A stretch of 64,000 nt of DNA from assembly GCF_003462685.1 (NCBI RefSeq), contig NZ_QRVE01000005.1, positions 58,984-122,983 on the forward strand. The letters run 5' to 3'. The DNA is from Collinsella sp. AF23-4AC. GTDB taxonomy: Bacteria; Actinomycetota; Coriobacteriia; Coriobacteriales; Coriobacteriaceae. This document shows, piece by piece, positions 49,432 through 57,569 of this stretch. The first letter of the stretch is position 1. Each line of letters opens with the position of its first letter. The position numbers were made by a program, and so were the translations under genes. Under the pieces are notes generated by a model that saw nothing but the letters and a program-made list of their open reading frames with translations, was not told the origin of the DNA and made no database searches.

Positions 49432-50089
49432 AGGGCTCCCAGGGGCAGGGGGCTTCGATGTGGATGTGCTCGCCGGTTACGGGATGCGTGAAGGACACGC
49501 TGTGGGCGTGGAGCATCAGGCCGCAGGGGCGCGGCGTTCCGTACAGGTCGTCGCCAACCAGGGGATGACGCTCGCTCGCCAGGTGCACGCGAATCTGATG
49601 CTTGCGGCCGGTGAGCAGCTCGACATCAATATACGAGCGCGTGGGCAGGCCACGGCGGCTCTTAAGACGCTTGAGTACCTTGACGCGCGTCTGAGACGGC
49701 TTGCCGCTGGCGCCGACGCGCATCTTGCGGCTGTCGTGGCGGTCGCGGGCGATGGGCTTGTCGATGAGCTTTTCGTTCCAGTCGATCTTGCCCTCGGCGA
49801 GCGCCAGATAGTGCTTTTCGAATGCGTGGTCGATGATCATCTGGTCAAAAGCGGGCTGCGTCTGCTTGTCGAGCGAGAACAACACCACGCCGGTGGTGTT
49901 GCGGTCCAGGCGGTTGAGCGGCTGCATGTCAGTCGCGGCAAAGCCGTCGCCCATCGCCAACAAAAGGTCGCTAGCGTAGTCAGTAAGTGTGCGCTCGCCG
50001 GTGCCGTCACCGTGGACGATCATGCCAGCGGGCTTGTCGATGGCCATGAGCCAGGCGTCGCAGTAGAGGACTTGAGGTTCTTCGTTCAC
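49430..50089 (-). CDS. RluA-family pseudouridine synthase
   Basis: 219 aa, minus strand. DKPAGMIVHGDG, then the catalytic Asp in RLDRNTTGVVLFS (HRLDxxTSG-type; His is Asn here: LNRLDRNTTG), ALAEGKIDW and TGRKHQIRVHLA. It isomerises uridine in rRNA or tRNA. It has no S4 domain, so it resembles the short RluA/TruC type. It starts 15 nt after the U32 gene stop, so the two likely form an operon. Confidence 0.88.
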   Translation of the reverse strand: MNEEPQVLYCDAWLMAIDKPAGMIVHGDGTGERTLTDYASDLLLAMGDGFAATDMQPLNRLDRNTTGVVLFSLDKQTQPAFDQMIIDHAFEKHYLALAEGKIDWNEKLIDKPIARDRHDSRKMRVGASGKPSQTRVKVLKRLKSRRGLPTRSYIDVELLTGRKHQIRVHLASERHPLVGDDLYGTPRPCGLMLHAHSVSFTHPVTGEHIHIEAPCPWEP

Positions 50090-50104
50090 GTGTAAGCCTT
50101 TCGG

Positions 50105-52597
50105 TTAGCTAATTCCCACAAACATGCAGCCCGAGGTGGCGCCGCGCAGGCGGGCGGCGGGCTTGCGGCCGGCTTGAGCCGCCTCGACGGCGCGACGGAC
50201 GCGAGCGACGGCACGGCCAATCTCATCGGCCTCGAGCAGGGTTCCGTCGACCATAAGACGACGAACGCCGGCGTCGAGCAACTGCGGTACCTGCGGCGTG
50301 AGGTCGATGGGGTAGGCGTCGTACAGGCGTGAGCGGCCGTGGATGTCGGTACGCACCGGCATGATCTTGCCGTCGATATTCTTGAGCGAGAGCTTGCGGG
50401 CACGCAGGCGGCAGTTGGCACAATCGTGGATACAGCCGTTGGCAACCTGCAGAATGCAATGCTCGCTTGTCATGACGCGCGGGCGGCCAAAGACGGTGAT
50501 GCCCAGAGCCGCGGGCGCGGCGGCGCCGAGCGAGACAATCTCGTCGAGTGTGATCTCGGGCGAGAGCCAAAACGCACCGGCTCCGCGCTCGGCAAGCGCC
50601 TCCATGCAGGGCGTGTTGTGCACCGGCAGGCAAGAGCGAATCTCGGCCGTGGCGCCAACCTGGGCGGTCAGGGCAAGCTCAGAGATGTTGCCAATAGCGA
50701 CCGTGGCGCCGGCAACAACCCACGGGTCGACGCGTACGTGGTCAACGGCGCGGCAGACCTCGTCGAGCACGGGTACGATGCCCTGCTCAAATGCATCGGC
50801 GGGGGAGAGCTCGGCCGCATTGAGCGCGTCGGTGGTCATGTAGATGCGCGTTACACCCTCGGCGCGAGCGGCCTCGGCGGCCTCGAGCGAGGTGACGGTG
50901 GCGCAGATTTGCGGCTCGTCGCGGTAGTGCTCGGGCATGGGGCGCGTACATTTGTCGAGCACCGGAATCTCGAGCGTTTTCGCGCGCTCCTCGTACGGTG
51001 CCAGAATGGCCTCTTCCAGCGCCTTACAAGCGGCGGCGCGCACCTTGTGCACGGCGGAAAAGCCCATACCGCAGCCGGCGTCGAGGGCCACGTCAAAGCT
51101 CGCGGCCTCAAAGGGAGAGGAGCCCATGCGCCCGACGTGCTCAACCAGATCGGATGCCTCGACGGCACGGGTCTTGGCGGCCTCGACGGTGAAGCCCGTG
51201 GCGGTGGCGGTGAGCGCGGGGTTGTCACAGCAGGTGAGTGTGACAGTAAACGGCTCGCCCAGGCGCGCCACGACGGACACATCAACAGCTCGGCGGCGCA
51301 ACACATCGCGCTTGAGCGCGGCGCCGGCGGCGTCGATGGCACGCTGACTGCGAATCACGCGGACGCGGCAGCCCTCGGGCATGCTGCGGGGCACGCGGCA
51401 CTCGATGATGTCGCCCGCGGCGGCATCATCGGCGGCAATGGTGGTCAGGAACTGGTCAAACTCGTTATCGTGGCGAAGCTCCAGCAGGTCGCCCTTGCCC
51501 ACGGGCTCAAACAATTCAATGCGGGCGATGGCGGCGCGGCGACGGCGATCGTCGGGCTTGAGCCCGCGCACGTCGCGGTTGGCCAGGCGGCTGCCCAGCA
51601 CCGTGCCCACAATCTGGCCGCGGTTGTTGGAACGCTCGTAGCTCATCATCTCGTCGCCCGAGGTGCCGTCCTGATAGGCGTGCGTAAAGTCGCGGTTAAA
51701 GCAGCGCTTGAGCTGGCGTTGGCGGGCGGCTTCCTCATCCTTAGAGGCCGAAACATCGGCCAGCATATCGTCAATCTGGTGACGGTACACATCGACGATG
51801 GAGTACACGTAATCGGGAGCCTTCATGCGGCCCTCGAGCTTGAGCGATGCGGCGCCGGCGTCATACAGACGGCGAACAAGCTGCGACGTGTTGGTGTCGC
51901 GCGGGCACAGCGCGCGCTCGCGACCGGCAGGGGAGAGCGAGCGGCCGTTCTCGTCGATCAGCTCGTAGGGCAGGCGGCAGGGCTGGGCGCACATGCCGCG
52001 GTTGGCCGATCGTCCCGCCATGGCAAAGCTCGAAAGCAGGCACAGGCCCGAGTAGCAAAAGCAGATGGCGCCATGGCTAAAGACCTCAAGGTCCACATCG
52101 GGCGCGGCGTCGTGGATGGCGGCGATCTCGTCGATGGAGAGCTCGCGCGAGAGAGTCACGCGGTCGGCGCCCTGCTCACGGCACCAAAGGGTTCCGCGGT
52201 CGTCGTGGATGTTCGCCTGGGTCGAGATGTGCGTCTCGATGCCGGGCATGGTGCGCTTGACCTCAAAGAACAGACCCCAGTCCTGGATAATGAAGGCATC
52301 GGCGCCCAGCGTGGAGCAGCGATGGATGAGTTGCAGCGCATCGCCCATCTCGGACTGCTTGATGACGATGTTGACCGTGACGTAGACGCGCGACCCGGCT
52401 AGATGTGCGGCGCGGCAGGCCTGCTCAAAGGCCTCGTCGGTAAAGTTGGTTGCCTTGCGGCGGGCGTTGAAGCTGCCCATGCCGCAGTAGATGGCGTCTG
52501 CCCCGGCAGCGAGCGCGGCGGCAAAGGGCTCCGGGCCTCCGGCGGGGGCCAAGAGCTCGGGTCTGCGGTTGGTGGTTCGACTGGCGGTTGCGGTCAT
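50105..52597 (-). CDS. U32-family protein (RlhA/YegQ-like, 23S rRNA hydroxylation type), long form
   Basis: 830 aa from ATG 52597; a longer reading to 52672 lacks support. The N-terminal barrel shows ELLAPAGGPEPFAAALAAGADAIYCG and the U32 signature EVFSHGAICFCYSGLCLLSS with MCAQPCRLPYE, the Cys set that binds an Fe-S cluster. SLKLEGRMKAPDYVYSIVDVYR and a DUF3656-like middle region follow, then a second barrel-like half with CANCRLRARKLSLKNIDGK. U32 proteins modify RNA or quinone precursors rather than acting as collagenases. The size and domain set resemble RlhA (hydroxycytidine in 23S rRNA). Pairing with a pseudouridine synthase fits an rRNA role. Confidence 0.85.
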   Translation of the reverse strand: MTATASRTTNRRPELLAPAGGPEPFAAALAAGADAIYCGMGSFNARRKATNFTDEAFEQACRAAHLAGSRVYVTVNIVIKQSEMGDALQLIHRCSTLGADAFIIQDWGLFFEVKRTMPGIETHISTQANIHDDRGTLWCREQGADRVTLSRELSIDEIAAIHDAAPDVDLEVFSHGAICFCYSGLCLLSSFAMAGRSANRGMCAQPCRLPYELIDENGRSLSPAGRERALCPRDTNTSQLVRRLYDAGAASLKLEGRMKAPDYVYSIVDVYRHQIDDMLADVSASKDEEAARQRQLKRCFNRDFTHAYQDGTSGDEMMSYERSNNRGQIVGTVLGSRLANRDVRGLKPDDRRRRAAIARIELFEPVGKGDLLELRHDNEFDQFLTTIAADDAAAGDIIECRVPRSMPEGCRVRVIRSQRAIDAAGAALKRDVLRRRAVDVSVVARLGEPFTVTLTCCDNPALTATATGFTVEAAKTRAVEASDLVEHVGRMGSSPFEAASFDVALDAGCGMGFSAVHKVRAAACKALEEAILAPYEERAKTLEIPVLDKCTRPMPEHYRDEPQICATVTSLEAAEAARAEGVTRIYMTTDALNAAELSPADAFEQGIVPVLDEVCRAVDHVRVDPWVVAGATVAIGNISELALTAQVGATAEIRSCLPVHNTPCMEALAERGAGAFWLSPEITLDEIVSLGAAAPAALGITVFGRPRVMTSEHCILQVANGCIHDCANCRLRARKLSLKNIDGKIMPVRTDIHGRSRLYDAYPIDLTPQVPQLLDAGVRRLMVDGTLLEADEIGRAVARVRRAVEAAQAGRKPAARLRGATSGCMFVGIS

Positions 52598-52708
52598 ATC
52601 CTGCCTTTCAAAATGCTCAGATACTCCAAAAGTATAGTGGCGCTGTTGCGGCGGACGAGCCCTGTGGCTCAAGCACGATAAAGTCTTCAGCAGCCCTTGC
52701 AGTAAAAA

Positions 52709-52772
52709 TGATCCGTTTCCCTCCGTCCCCTATGGATCACCTGATCCGCTGGAGGCGGAGAGAAACGGATCA
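52709..52772. repeat. Nested palindrome upstream of ridA
   Basis: Outer arms TGATCCGTTTC (52709-52719) / GAAACGGATCA (52762-52772), next CTCCG / CGGAG, and an inner GGATCA-CC-TGATCC hairpin. Same build as the other nested repeats. It lies in the 379-bp gap between U32 (-) and ridA (+). Confidence 0.65.
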
Positions 52773-52817
52773 GTTTGAGCTTTACCGTCCGGTCACGCCG
52801 TTCAGCGGCCGACAGGC

Positions 52818-52835
52818 GCCGTTGGGCAATAAAAT
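52818..52835 (+). promoter_or_regulatory. 18-bp sequence shared with the galU upstream region
   Basis: GCCGTTGGGCAATAAAAT, identical to 12037-12054; it lies 24 bp before the predicted ridA -35. Confidence 0.4.
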
Positions 52836-52858
52836 ATTCTCGCAGTCTGATAATTATC

Positions 52859-52887
52859 TTGCACCGCGCAAAATCATCCCCTACTAT
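52859..52887 (+). promoter_or_regulatory. Predicted ridA promoter
   Basis: TTGCAC (52859-52864), a 17-nt spacer and TACTAT (52882-52887), 90 bp before the start. Confidence 0.55.
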
Positions 52888-52976
52888 CCCAATCAAGCGC
52901 GGTGTTCAGACCGAACTGTGCCTCCCGGTGTGAACGCCGCGCTCACGCTTTCTCAACTGATCGTAAGGAGATAAAC

Positions 52977-53354
52977 ATGAGCAAGACCGTCGTGTCTTCC
53001 GATAACGCACCTGCAGCCATCGGCCCGTATTCCCCCGGCATCCAGACCGGCAACATGGTGTTCCTGTCCGGCCAGCTGGGCATCGACCCCGCAACCGGCA
53101 AGATGCCTGAGGGCGTCGAGGCCCAGGCTAAGCAGTCCCTTGCTAACGTCGAGGCCCTGCTGACCGCTGCCGGCGCCACCTTTGCCGATGTCGTCAAGAC
53201 CACGGTCTACCTGGCCGACATTGCCGACTTCGCTGCCGTGAACGAGATCTACGCCTCCAAGTTCGAGGCCCCGTTCCCCGCGCGCAGCGCTTTCCAGGTT
53301 GCCGCCCTTCCGGCCGGCGGTCTGGTCGAGATCGAGGTCGTCGCCGCTCTCTAA
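52977..53354 (+). CDS. ridA: RidA-family enamine/imine deaminase
   Basis: 125 aa, ATG 52977 after TAAGGAG. GPYSPGIQTGNMVFLSGQLGIDP, a middle VKTTVYLADIADFAAVNEIY and the substrate-binding Arg in FPARSAFQVAALP, followed by EIEVVAAL, are all standard. It hydrolyses reactive 2-aminoacrylate-type enamines to 2-oxoacids and ammonia and so protects PLP enzymes. It is a single gene with its own promoter and a strong terminator. Confidence 0.95.
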   Translation: MSKTVVSSDNAPAAIGPYSPGIQTGNMVFLSGQLGIDPATGKMPEGVEAQAKQSLANVEALLTAAGATFADVVKTTVYLADIADFAAVNEIYASKFEAPFPARSAFQVAALPAGGLVEIEVVAAL

Positions 53355-53384
53355 GGCGTTGGCCACAACTAAACATGACATGCA

Positions 53385-53422
53385 AAAAGACCCTGCAGCG
53401 CGTGCGAGCTGCAGGGTCTTTT
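53385..53422. terminator. Bidirectional terminator between ridA and the YheO-type gene
   Basis: AAAAGACCCTGCAG (53385-53398) / CTGCAGGGTCTTTT (53409-53422), perfect 14 bp. Confidence 0.92.
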
Positions 53423-53466
53423 GTCAAGTGACGGATCGCTTGTGGAGCCGCGCTCCATTTTGCTCG

Positions 53467-54123
53467 TTAGCCCTCCTTGCGAACTTTTTGCAGGTAGCGG
53501 TAGACGCTGGGCTCCGAGATGCCCAGCGCGGTGGCGGCGCAGGCCACGGCGCCCTTGAGCATGAACACCCCGTTGCCGTTGAGGTGGCGAATGACGTCCA
53601 CGCGGTCGCTCTGGCCAAGCGACGCCACATCCAACCCGCGACTTTCGAGCAACTCGGAAATACTGCGGTCGATGAGCTCCTGTGTGGACTCCGAAAGGCT
53701 TTCGACCTCGATAGGGGCGGGCTCCGTGCGCGTCGGCGCCGCGTCGAAGCACGCCATGAGCTGCTGCGCCATGGCGTTGATGGAGCGCACGGTCGAGAGG
53801 TCGGTGTTGACGCAGAGCATACCGACGATCTCGTCACTCTCGCGGATAAAGTACGTCGCTGACTCCAACGTCTTGCCGCCGGCACCACGCCCCTCGTAGC
53901 CCGTAATAAACGGCAGGTCGCAATACTTGGGGTCGTGCATGATCTTGAGCGCCAGATTGGTGGCAGGACCGCCGACCTTACGGCCGCTCACGATGCCGTT
54001 GCGAATATCGACGATGGCGTGGTCGGGATCCGAGAAATCGTGCAGCACGATTTCGCTGTTTTTGCCGAGTATCTGCTCCAGAAAATCGACCATCGGCAAA
54101 AAGCGACGTACGGTCTCGTTCAC
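53467..54123 (-). CDS. YheO/DauR-type PAS-HTH transcriptional regulator
   Basis: 218 aa from a GTG at 54123, preceded by AAAGGAG; in-frame codons further upstream lack a site. The N-terminal PAS_6-like sensor domain (RFLPMVDFLEQILGKNSEIVLHDFSDPDHAIVDIRNG...GGPATNLALKIM) is followed by SATYFIRESDEIVGMLCVNTDLS and a C-terminal helix-turn-helix (GAVACAATALGISEPSVYRYLQKVRKE). Such regulators sense amino acids or nucleobases. It is divergent from the purine permease and catabolic genes and is the likely local regulator. Confidence 0.85.
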   Translation of the reverse strand: MNETVRRFLPMVDFLEQILGKNSEIVLHDFSDPDHAIVDIRNGIVSGRKVGGPATNLALKIMHDPKYCDLPFITGYEGRGAGGKTLESATYFIRESDEIVGMLCVNTDLSTVRSINAMAQQLMACFDAAPTRTEPAPIEVESLSESTQELIDRSISELLESRGLDVASLGQSDRVDVIRHLNGNGVFMLKGAVACAATALGISEPSVYRYLQKVRKEG

Positions 54124-54475
54124 GGGCAACTCCTTTGGGTGAAATCGGAAATGTTCATAACAATTTTTTCTCATGGTAACACGCTGCCCATCATCTCGTA
54201 TATCCGCAGGTACATTGCGTAATACAGACGAACGGTAGGAATTTAGCGGTAAACGGTTGACCAAAAGAAAAGTTAGATGTTATTTTGACCAGACACTTTC
54301 TTGACCTGCGGAAATGCGTTATTTCAGCTGAAGAATAGTCTGATAACAAAAAATTATTATTGAGAATGAGAATCATCTTTAATACGATATGCAATGAAGG
54401 CACAACCTCAACCCCGCACTGCGTCACAATAGAGCGTTAGATGCGAAAACAACTACTTCGAGGATTGGTGGTCAA
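54124..54475. other. AT-rich divergent control region, YheO-type regulator/permease
   Basis: 352 bp with much lower GC than the rest of the window. It contains several TTGACC words (54257, 54295, 54301), TGATAAC and the Fur-like box. It is probably the shared control region of the regulator and the purine operon. No ORF or RNA gene is supported. Confidence 0.6.
54362..54380. promoter_or_regulatory. Fur-like box in the permease upstream region
   Basis: GAGAATGAGAATCATCTTT matches the remembered Fur consensus GATAATGATAATCATTATC at 13 of 19 positions. TTGAGA (54359-54364) and TACGAT (54383-54388) around it could be the -35 and -10 with an 18-nt spacer, so a bound repressor would cover the promoter. 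Confidence 0.5.
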
Positions 54476-55870
54476 ATGGCCCAGGAGACGGTTACGAACG
54501 GCACTGAAGCCCTGTTCACTCGCGAGGGCATGCCGCCCGTTAAGGAAATGATCCCGTGTGCCCTTCAGCACGTACTGGCATCGTTTGCCGGCATCATTAC
54601 CCCGGCGGTCATCATGGCCGGCGTCTACGGCTTTAATAGCCAGCAGAGCACCGACATCATTCAGGTCGCGCTCATTCTTTCGGCAATCGACACGGCCCTT
54701 CAGGCCTTCGCTCCCTTCCGTCGCATCGGCGGCGGCCTGCCCATCGTCATGGGCGTTTCGTTCGCGTTCCTGCCGGCCCTGCAGGCCATGGGTGCCTCGG
54801 GCTTTAGCTTTGGCGCGCTGCTGGGCGGCGAGATTGTCGGCGGTGCCGTCGCGGTCCTCTTTGGTTTGGCCTACAGCAAGATTAAGTGGCTGTTCCCGCC
54901 CGTCGTGACCGGTACGGTCATCTTCTCCATTGGCGTTTCGCTGTATCCCACGGCCGTCAAGTATATGGCTGGCGGTATGGGTACGCCGCTGTGGGGCACC
55001 CCGCAGGCATGGTGCGTCGCTCTTATCACCTTCGCCGTGGTCTTTGCGCTCGCCAACTTTGGCAAGGGCACGCTCAAGCTGGGATCCGTGTTCTTTGGCA
55101 TGATCGTTGGCATGATCGTTTCGATCCCCTTTGGCATGATCGACTTCTCCAGCGTCGCCACCGCTCAGGTCTTCGCCCTTCCCAAGGTTATGCCCTACGC
55201 GCTCGAGTTTGATCCCGAGGTCTGCATTACCCTCGCCGTCGTGTTCCCCATGGTTGCCATCCAGGTTATCGGTGACGTTTCCGCCGCCTGCCTGGGCTCC
55301 ATCGACCGTATGCCCACCGAGCGCGAGCTCTCCGGCGCTATCGTGTCCCAGGGCCTCACCTCTATGGTCGGTGGCCTGCTGGGCGGTCTTCCCACCAGCG
55401 CCCTTGGCCAGAACGTGGGCATCATCTGCTCCAACAAGGTCGTCAACAAGTGGGTCTTTGTGATCATCGCGGCCGTCTTTGCCATCGCCGGTCTGTTCCC
55501 GCAACTTTCTGCCGTCCTTTCCGCTATCCCGCAGCCCGTCATCGGCGGCGCGACCGTCGGCGTCTTTGGCACCATCACCATGAACGGCGTGCGCATGTTC
55601 ACCCGCGAGGGCCTCACGCAGCGCACTACCACCATCGTCGGTACCTCCGTCGTCTTTGGCCTGGGTATCTGGATGGCCAGCGGTTGCCTTGCCGGCGAGG
55701 GTATGCCCGCCTGGGTGTCCACCGTCATCGGCTCCAATGCCGTAACCCCCACCGCCATCATGGCCATCGTCCTTAACCTGATCCTTCCGCAGACGCCGGT
55801 CGTGGCTCAGCACATCGATGCTGCCAAGGACGCTGCCGTGGATCTGGTCTTGCCCGAGAGCAAGAAGTAA
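54476..55870 (+). CDS. NCS2-family purine permease (xanthine/urate type)
   Basis: 464 aa, ATG 54476. About 12-14 membrane segments. QHVLASFAGIITPAVI in TM1 is the family signature, followed by PIVMGVSFAFLPALQAMG and the NAT motif region GLPTSALGQNVGIICSNKV in TM10 (Q-N-x-G). The family imports uracil, xanthine, urate or hypoxanthine with protons or sodium. Its place before ssnA, ygfK and a molybdenum hydroxylase indicates a purine, most likely urate or xanthine. Confidence 0.9.
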   Translation: MAQETVTNGTEALFTREGMPPVKEMIPCALQHVLASFAGIITPAVIMAGVYGFNSQQSTDIIQVALILSAIDTALQAFAPFRRIGGGLPIVMGVSFAFLPALQAMGASGFSFGALLGGEIVGGAVAVLFGLAYSKIKWLFPPVVTGTVIFSIGVSLYPTAVKYMAGGMGTPLWGTPQAWCVALITFAVVFALANFGKGTLKLGSVFFGMIVGMIVSIPFGMIDFSSVATAQVFALPKVMPYALEFDPEVCITLAVVFPMVAIQVIGDVSAACLGSIDRMPTERELSGAIVSQGLTSMVGGLLGGLPTSALGQNVGIICSNKVVNKWVFVIIAAVFAIAGLFPQLSAVLSAIPQPVIGGATVGVFGTITMNGVRMFTREGLTQRTTTIVGTSVVFGLGIWMASGCLAGEGMPAWVSTVIGSNAVTPTAIMAIVLNLILPQTPVVAQHIDAAKDAAVDLVLPESKK

Positions 55871-55886
55871 CCAATTCGGTGCTATT

Positions 55887-55918
55887 CGTCGGCGGACGCA
55901 TCGCCTCGTCCGCCGACG
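55887..55918 (+). terminator. 12-bp hairpin after the permease gene
   Basis: CGTCGGCGGACG (55887-55898) / CGTCCGCCGACG (55907-55918), without a T run. Probably an mRNA stabiliser or partial terminator inside the operon. Confidence 0.5.
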
Positions 55919-56065
55919 TCATGCGGCGCCAAGCCGCACTTCAAAGGGTTTGTCCCTTTGGTGAAGCGTTGACGGGAGAGGGCCCGTTTCCGGTGTAGGC
56001 CGGCGCTTCGCACTCCGCCATGTCAGAGGTGTCAAACCCCGCCCCTGATGTTGAAGGGAGCATCC

Positions 56066-57421
56066 ATGCTTCTGATCGCTAACGGTTCCGTCTTTACCCG
56101 CAACGTTCAGACCCCGTTCATTCCAAACGGTGCGGTCGCCATAGACGGGGATACGATTGTCGAAGTGGGTCCCGAGTGCGAGCTCAAGGTCAAGTACCCG
56201 GATGCCGAGTACGTCGACGCCCAGGGCAACCTCATCATGCCCGGACTTATCAACTGCCACACCCACATCTACTCGGGTCTGGCCCGCGGCCTTGCCATTA
56301 AGGGCTGCAACCCCACCAACTTCCTGGAGAATCTTGAGCAGCAGTGGTGGAAGATCGACGACAACCTGACGCTCGACGGCACCAAGGCCAGCGCCTATGC
56401 CACGATTCTTGACTCCATCCGCGATGGCGTCACCACGATCTTCGATCACCATGCGAGCTTCTGCGAGATCCCGGGAAGCCTCTTTACCATTAAGGATGCA
56501 GCTCAGGAGCTGGGCATGCGTTCGTGCCTGTGCTACGAGGTCTCCGATCGCCGCGGCCAGGAAAAATGCGACCAGGCCATTGCCGAGAACGCCGAGTTTG
56601 CCCAGTGGGCCGCCAAAGAGCGTCGCGATAACGACAACCACATGATCGCCGCCATGTTTGGCGGACATGCCACCTTTACGCTTTCGGACGAGACCATGGA
56701 CAAGATGGCCGAGGCCAACAACGGTCTGACCGGCTTCCACATCCACGTGTGCGAGGGCATGAACGACGTGTGGGATTCCCGCCTCAACCGCGGCGGCATC
56801 AGCCCCGTCGAGCGCCTGCTGCAGCACAACCTGCTGGGTCCCGACACCATGCTGGGTCACTGCATCCACGTGACGCCTGCCGAGATGGATATCGTCAAGG
56901 AGTCCGGCACCTGGCTCGTCAACAACCCCGAATCCAATATGGGCAACGCCGTGGGCTGCGCCCCCGTGCTCGAGTTCTTCCGTCGCGGCATCCCCGTGTG
57001 CATGGGCACCGATGCCTACACCCACGATATGCTCGAGAGCCTCAAGGTCTTCCTGATCATCCAGCGCCACAACGCCGCCATGCCCAACGTGGGCTGGTGC
57101 GAGGCCATGACCATGCTGTTCGAGAACAACGCCAAGATGGCGAGCAAGTACTTCGATCGCAAGCTCGGTGTGCTCGAGGCCGGCGCTGCCGCCGACGTCA
57201 TCGTCATGGACTACAAGCCCTTTACGCCGCTGAGCGAGGAGAATATCGACGGCCACATGCTCTTTGGCATGATGGGCAAAAACTGCCGCACCACCATCAT
57301 CAACGGCCGCGTCCTGTACAAGGATCGCGAGTTCGTTGGGATTGATGAGGATAAGATCAACGCGTGGACCATGGCTGAGTCCAAGAAGCTCTGGAGCACG
57401 CTCAACGATCGCGCCTACTAA
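56066..57421 (+). CDS. ssnA: Amidohydrolase of the SsnA type (nucleobase deaminase-like)
   Basis: 451 aa; ATG 56066 after GAAGGGAG. The metal site comprises CHTHIYSGLARG (HxH), GFHIHVCEG (His), MLGHCIHV (His) and VCMGTDAYTHD (Asp). MPGLINCH is the common amidohydrolase start of the barrel. SsnA proteins lie next to ygfK and xdhD in Escherichia coli and in urate-degrading gut anaerobes and are related to guanine/cytosine deaminases, so a purine-ring or intermediate hydrolysis step is likely. Exact substrate not proven. Confidence 0.88.
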   Translation: MLLIANGSVFTRNVQTPFIPNGAVAIDGDTIVEVGPECELKVKYPDAEYVDAQGNLIMPGLINCHTHIYSGLARGLAIKGCNPTNFLENLEQQWWKIDDNLTLDGTKASAYATILDSIRDGVTTIFDHHASFCEIPGSLFTIKDAAQELGMRSCLCYEVSDRRGQEKCDQAIAENAEFAQWAAKERRDNDNHMIAAMFGGHATFTLSDETMDKMAEANNGLTGFHIHVCEGMNDVWDSRLNRGGISPVERLLQHNLLGPDTMLGHCIHVTPAEMDIVKESGTWLVNNPESNMGNAVGCAPVLEFFRRGIPVCMGTDAYTHDMLESLKVFLIIQRHNAAMPNVGWCEAMTMLFENNAKMASKYFDRKLGVLEAGAAADVIVMDYKPFTPLSEENIDGHMLFGMMGKNCRTTIINGRVLYKDREFVGIDEDKINAWTMAESKKLWSTLNDRAY

Positions 57422-57435
57422 TTACAAGTAGATTC

Positions 57436-57471
57436 ACGCGCATCGGATGTTTCGCCGCATCCGACGCGCGT
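57436..57471 (+). promoter_or_regulatory. Hairpin in the ssnA-ygfK spacer
   Basis: ACGCGC-A-TCGGATG (57436-57449) pairs with CATCCGA-C-GCGCGT (57458-57471). No T run. The 148-nt spacer is otherwise GC-rich and non-coding. Confidence 0.45.
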
Positions 57472-57569
57472 ATAGGCGGCCTCCGCGGGGTCGCCGGCGC
57501 TGTGCTAGCGCTACACCGTATTTGCGCCCGCCGCGCGGTCTCGCCGGGCGTTACAGAGAGGAGCTCATT

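Noticed and set aside
54400..54475. Purine riboswitch before the permease gene
   Set aside because: The conserved three-way-junction sequences of purine riboswitches are absent.
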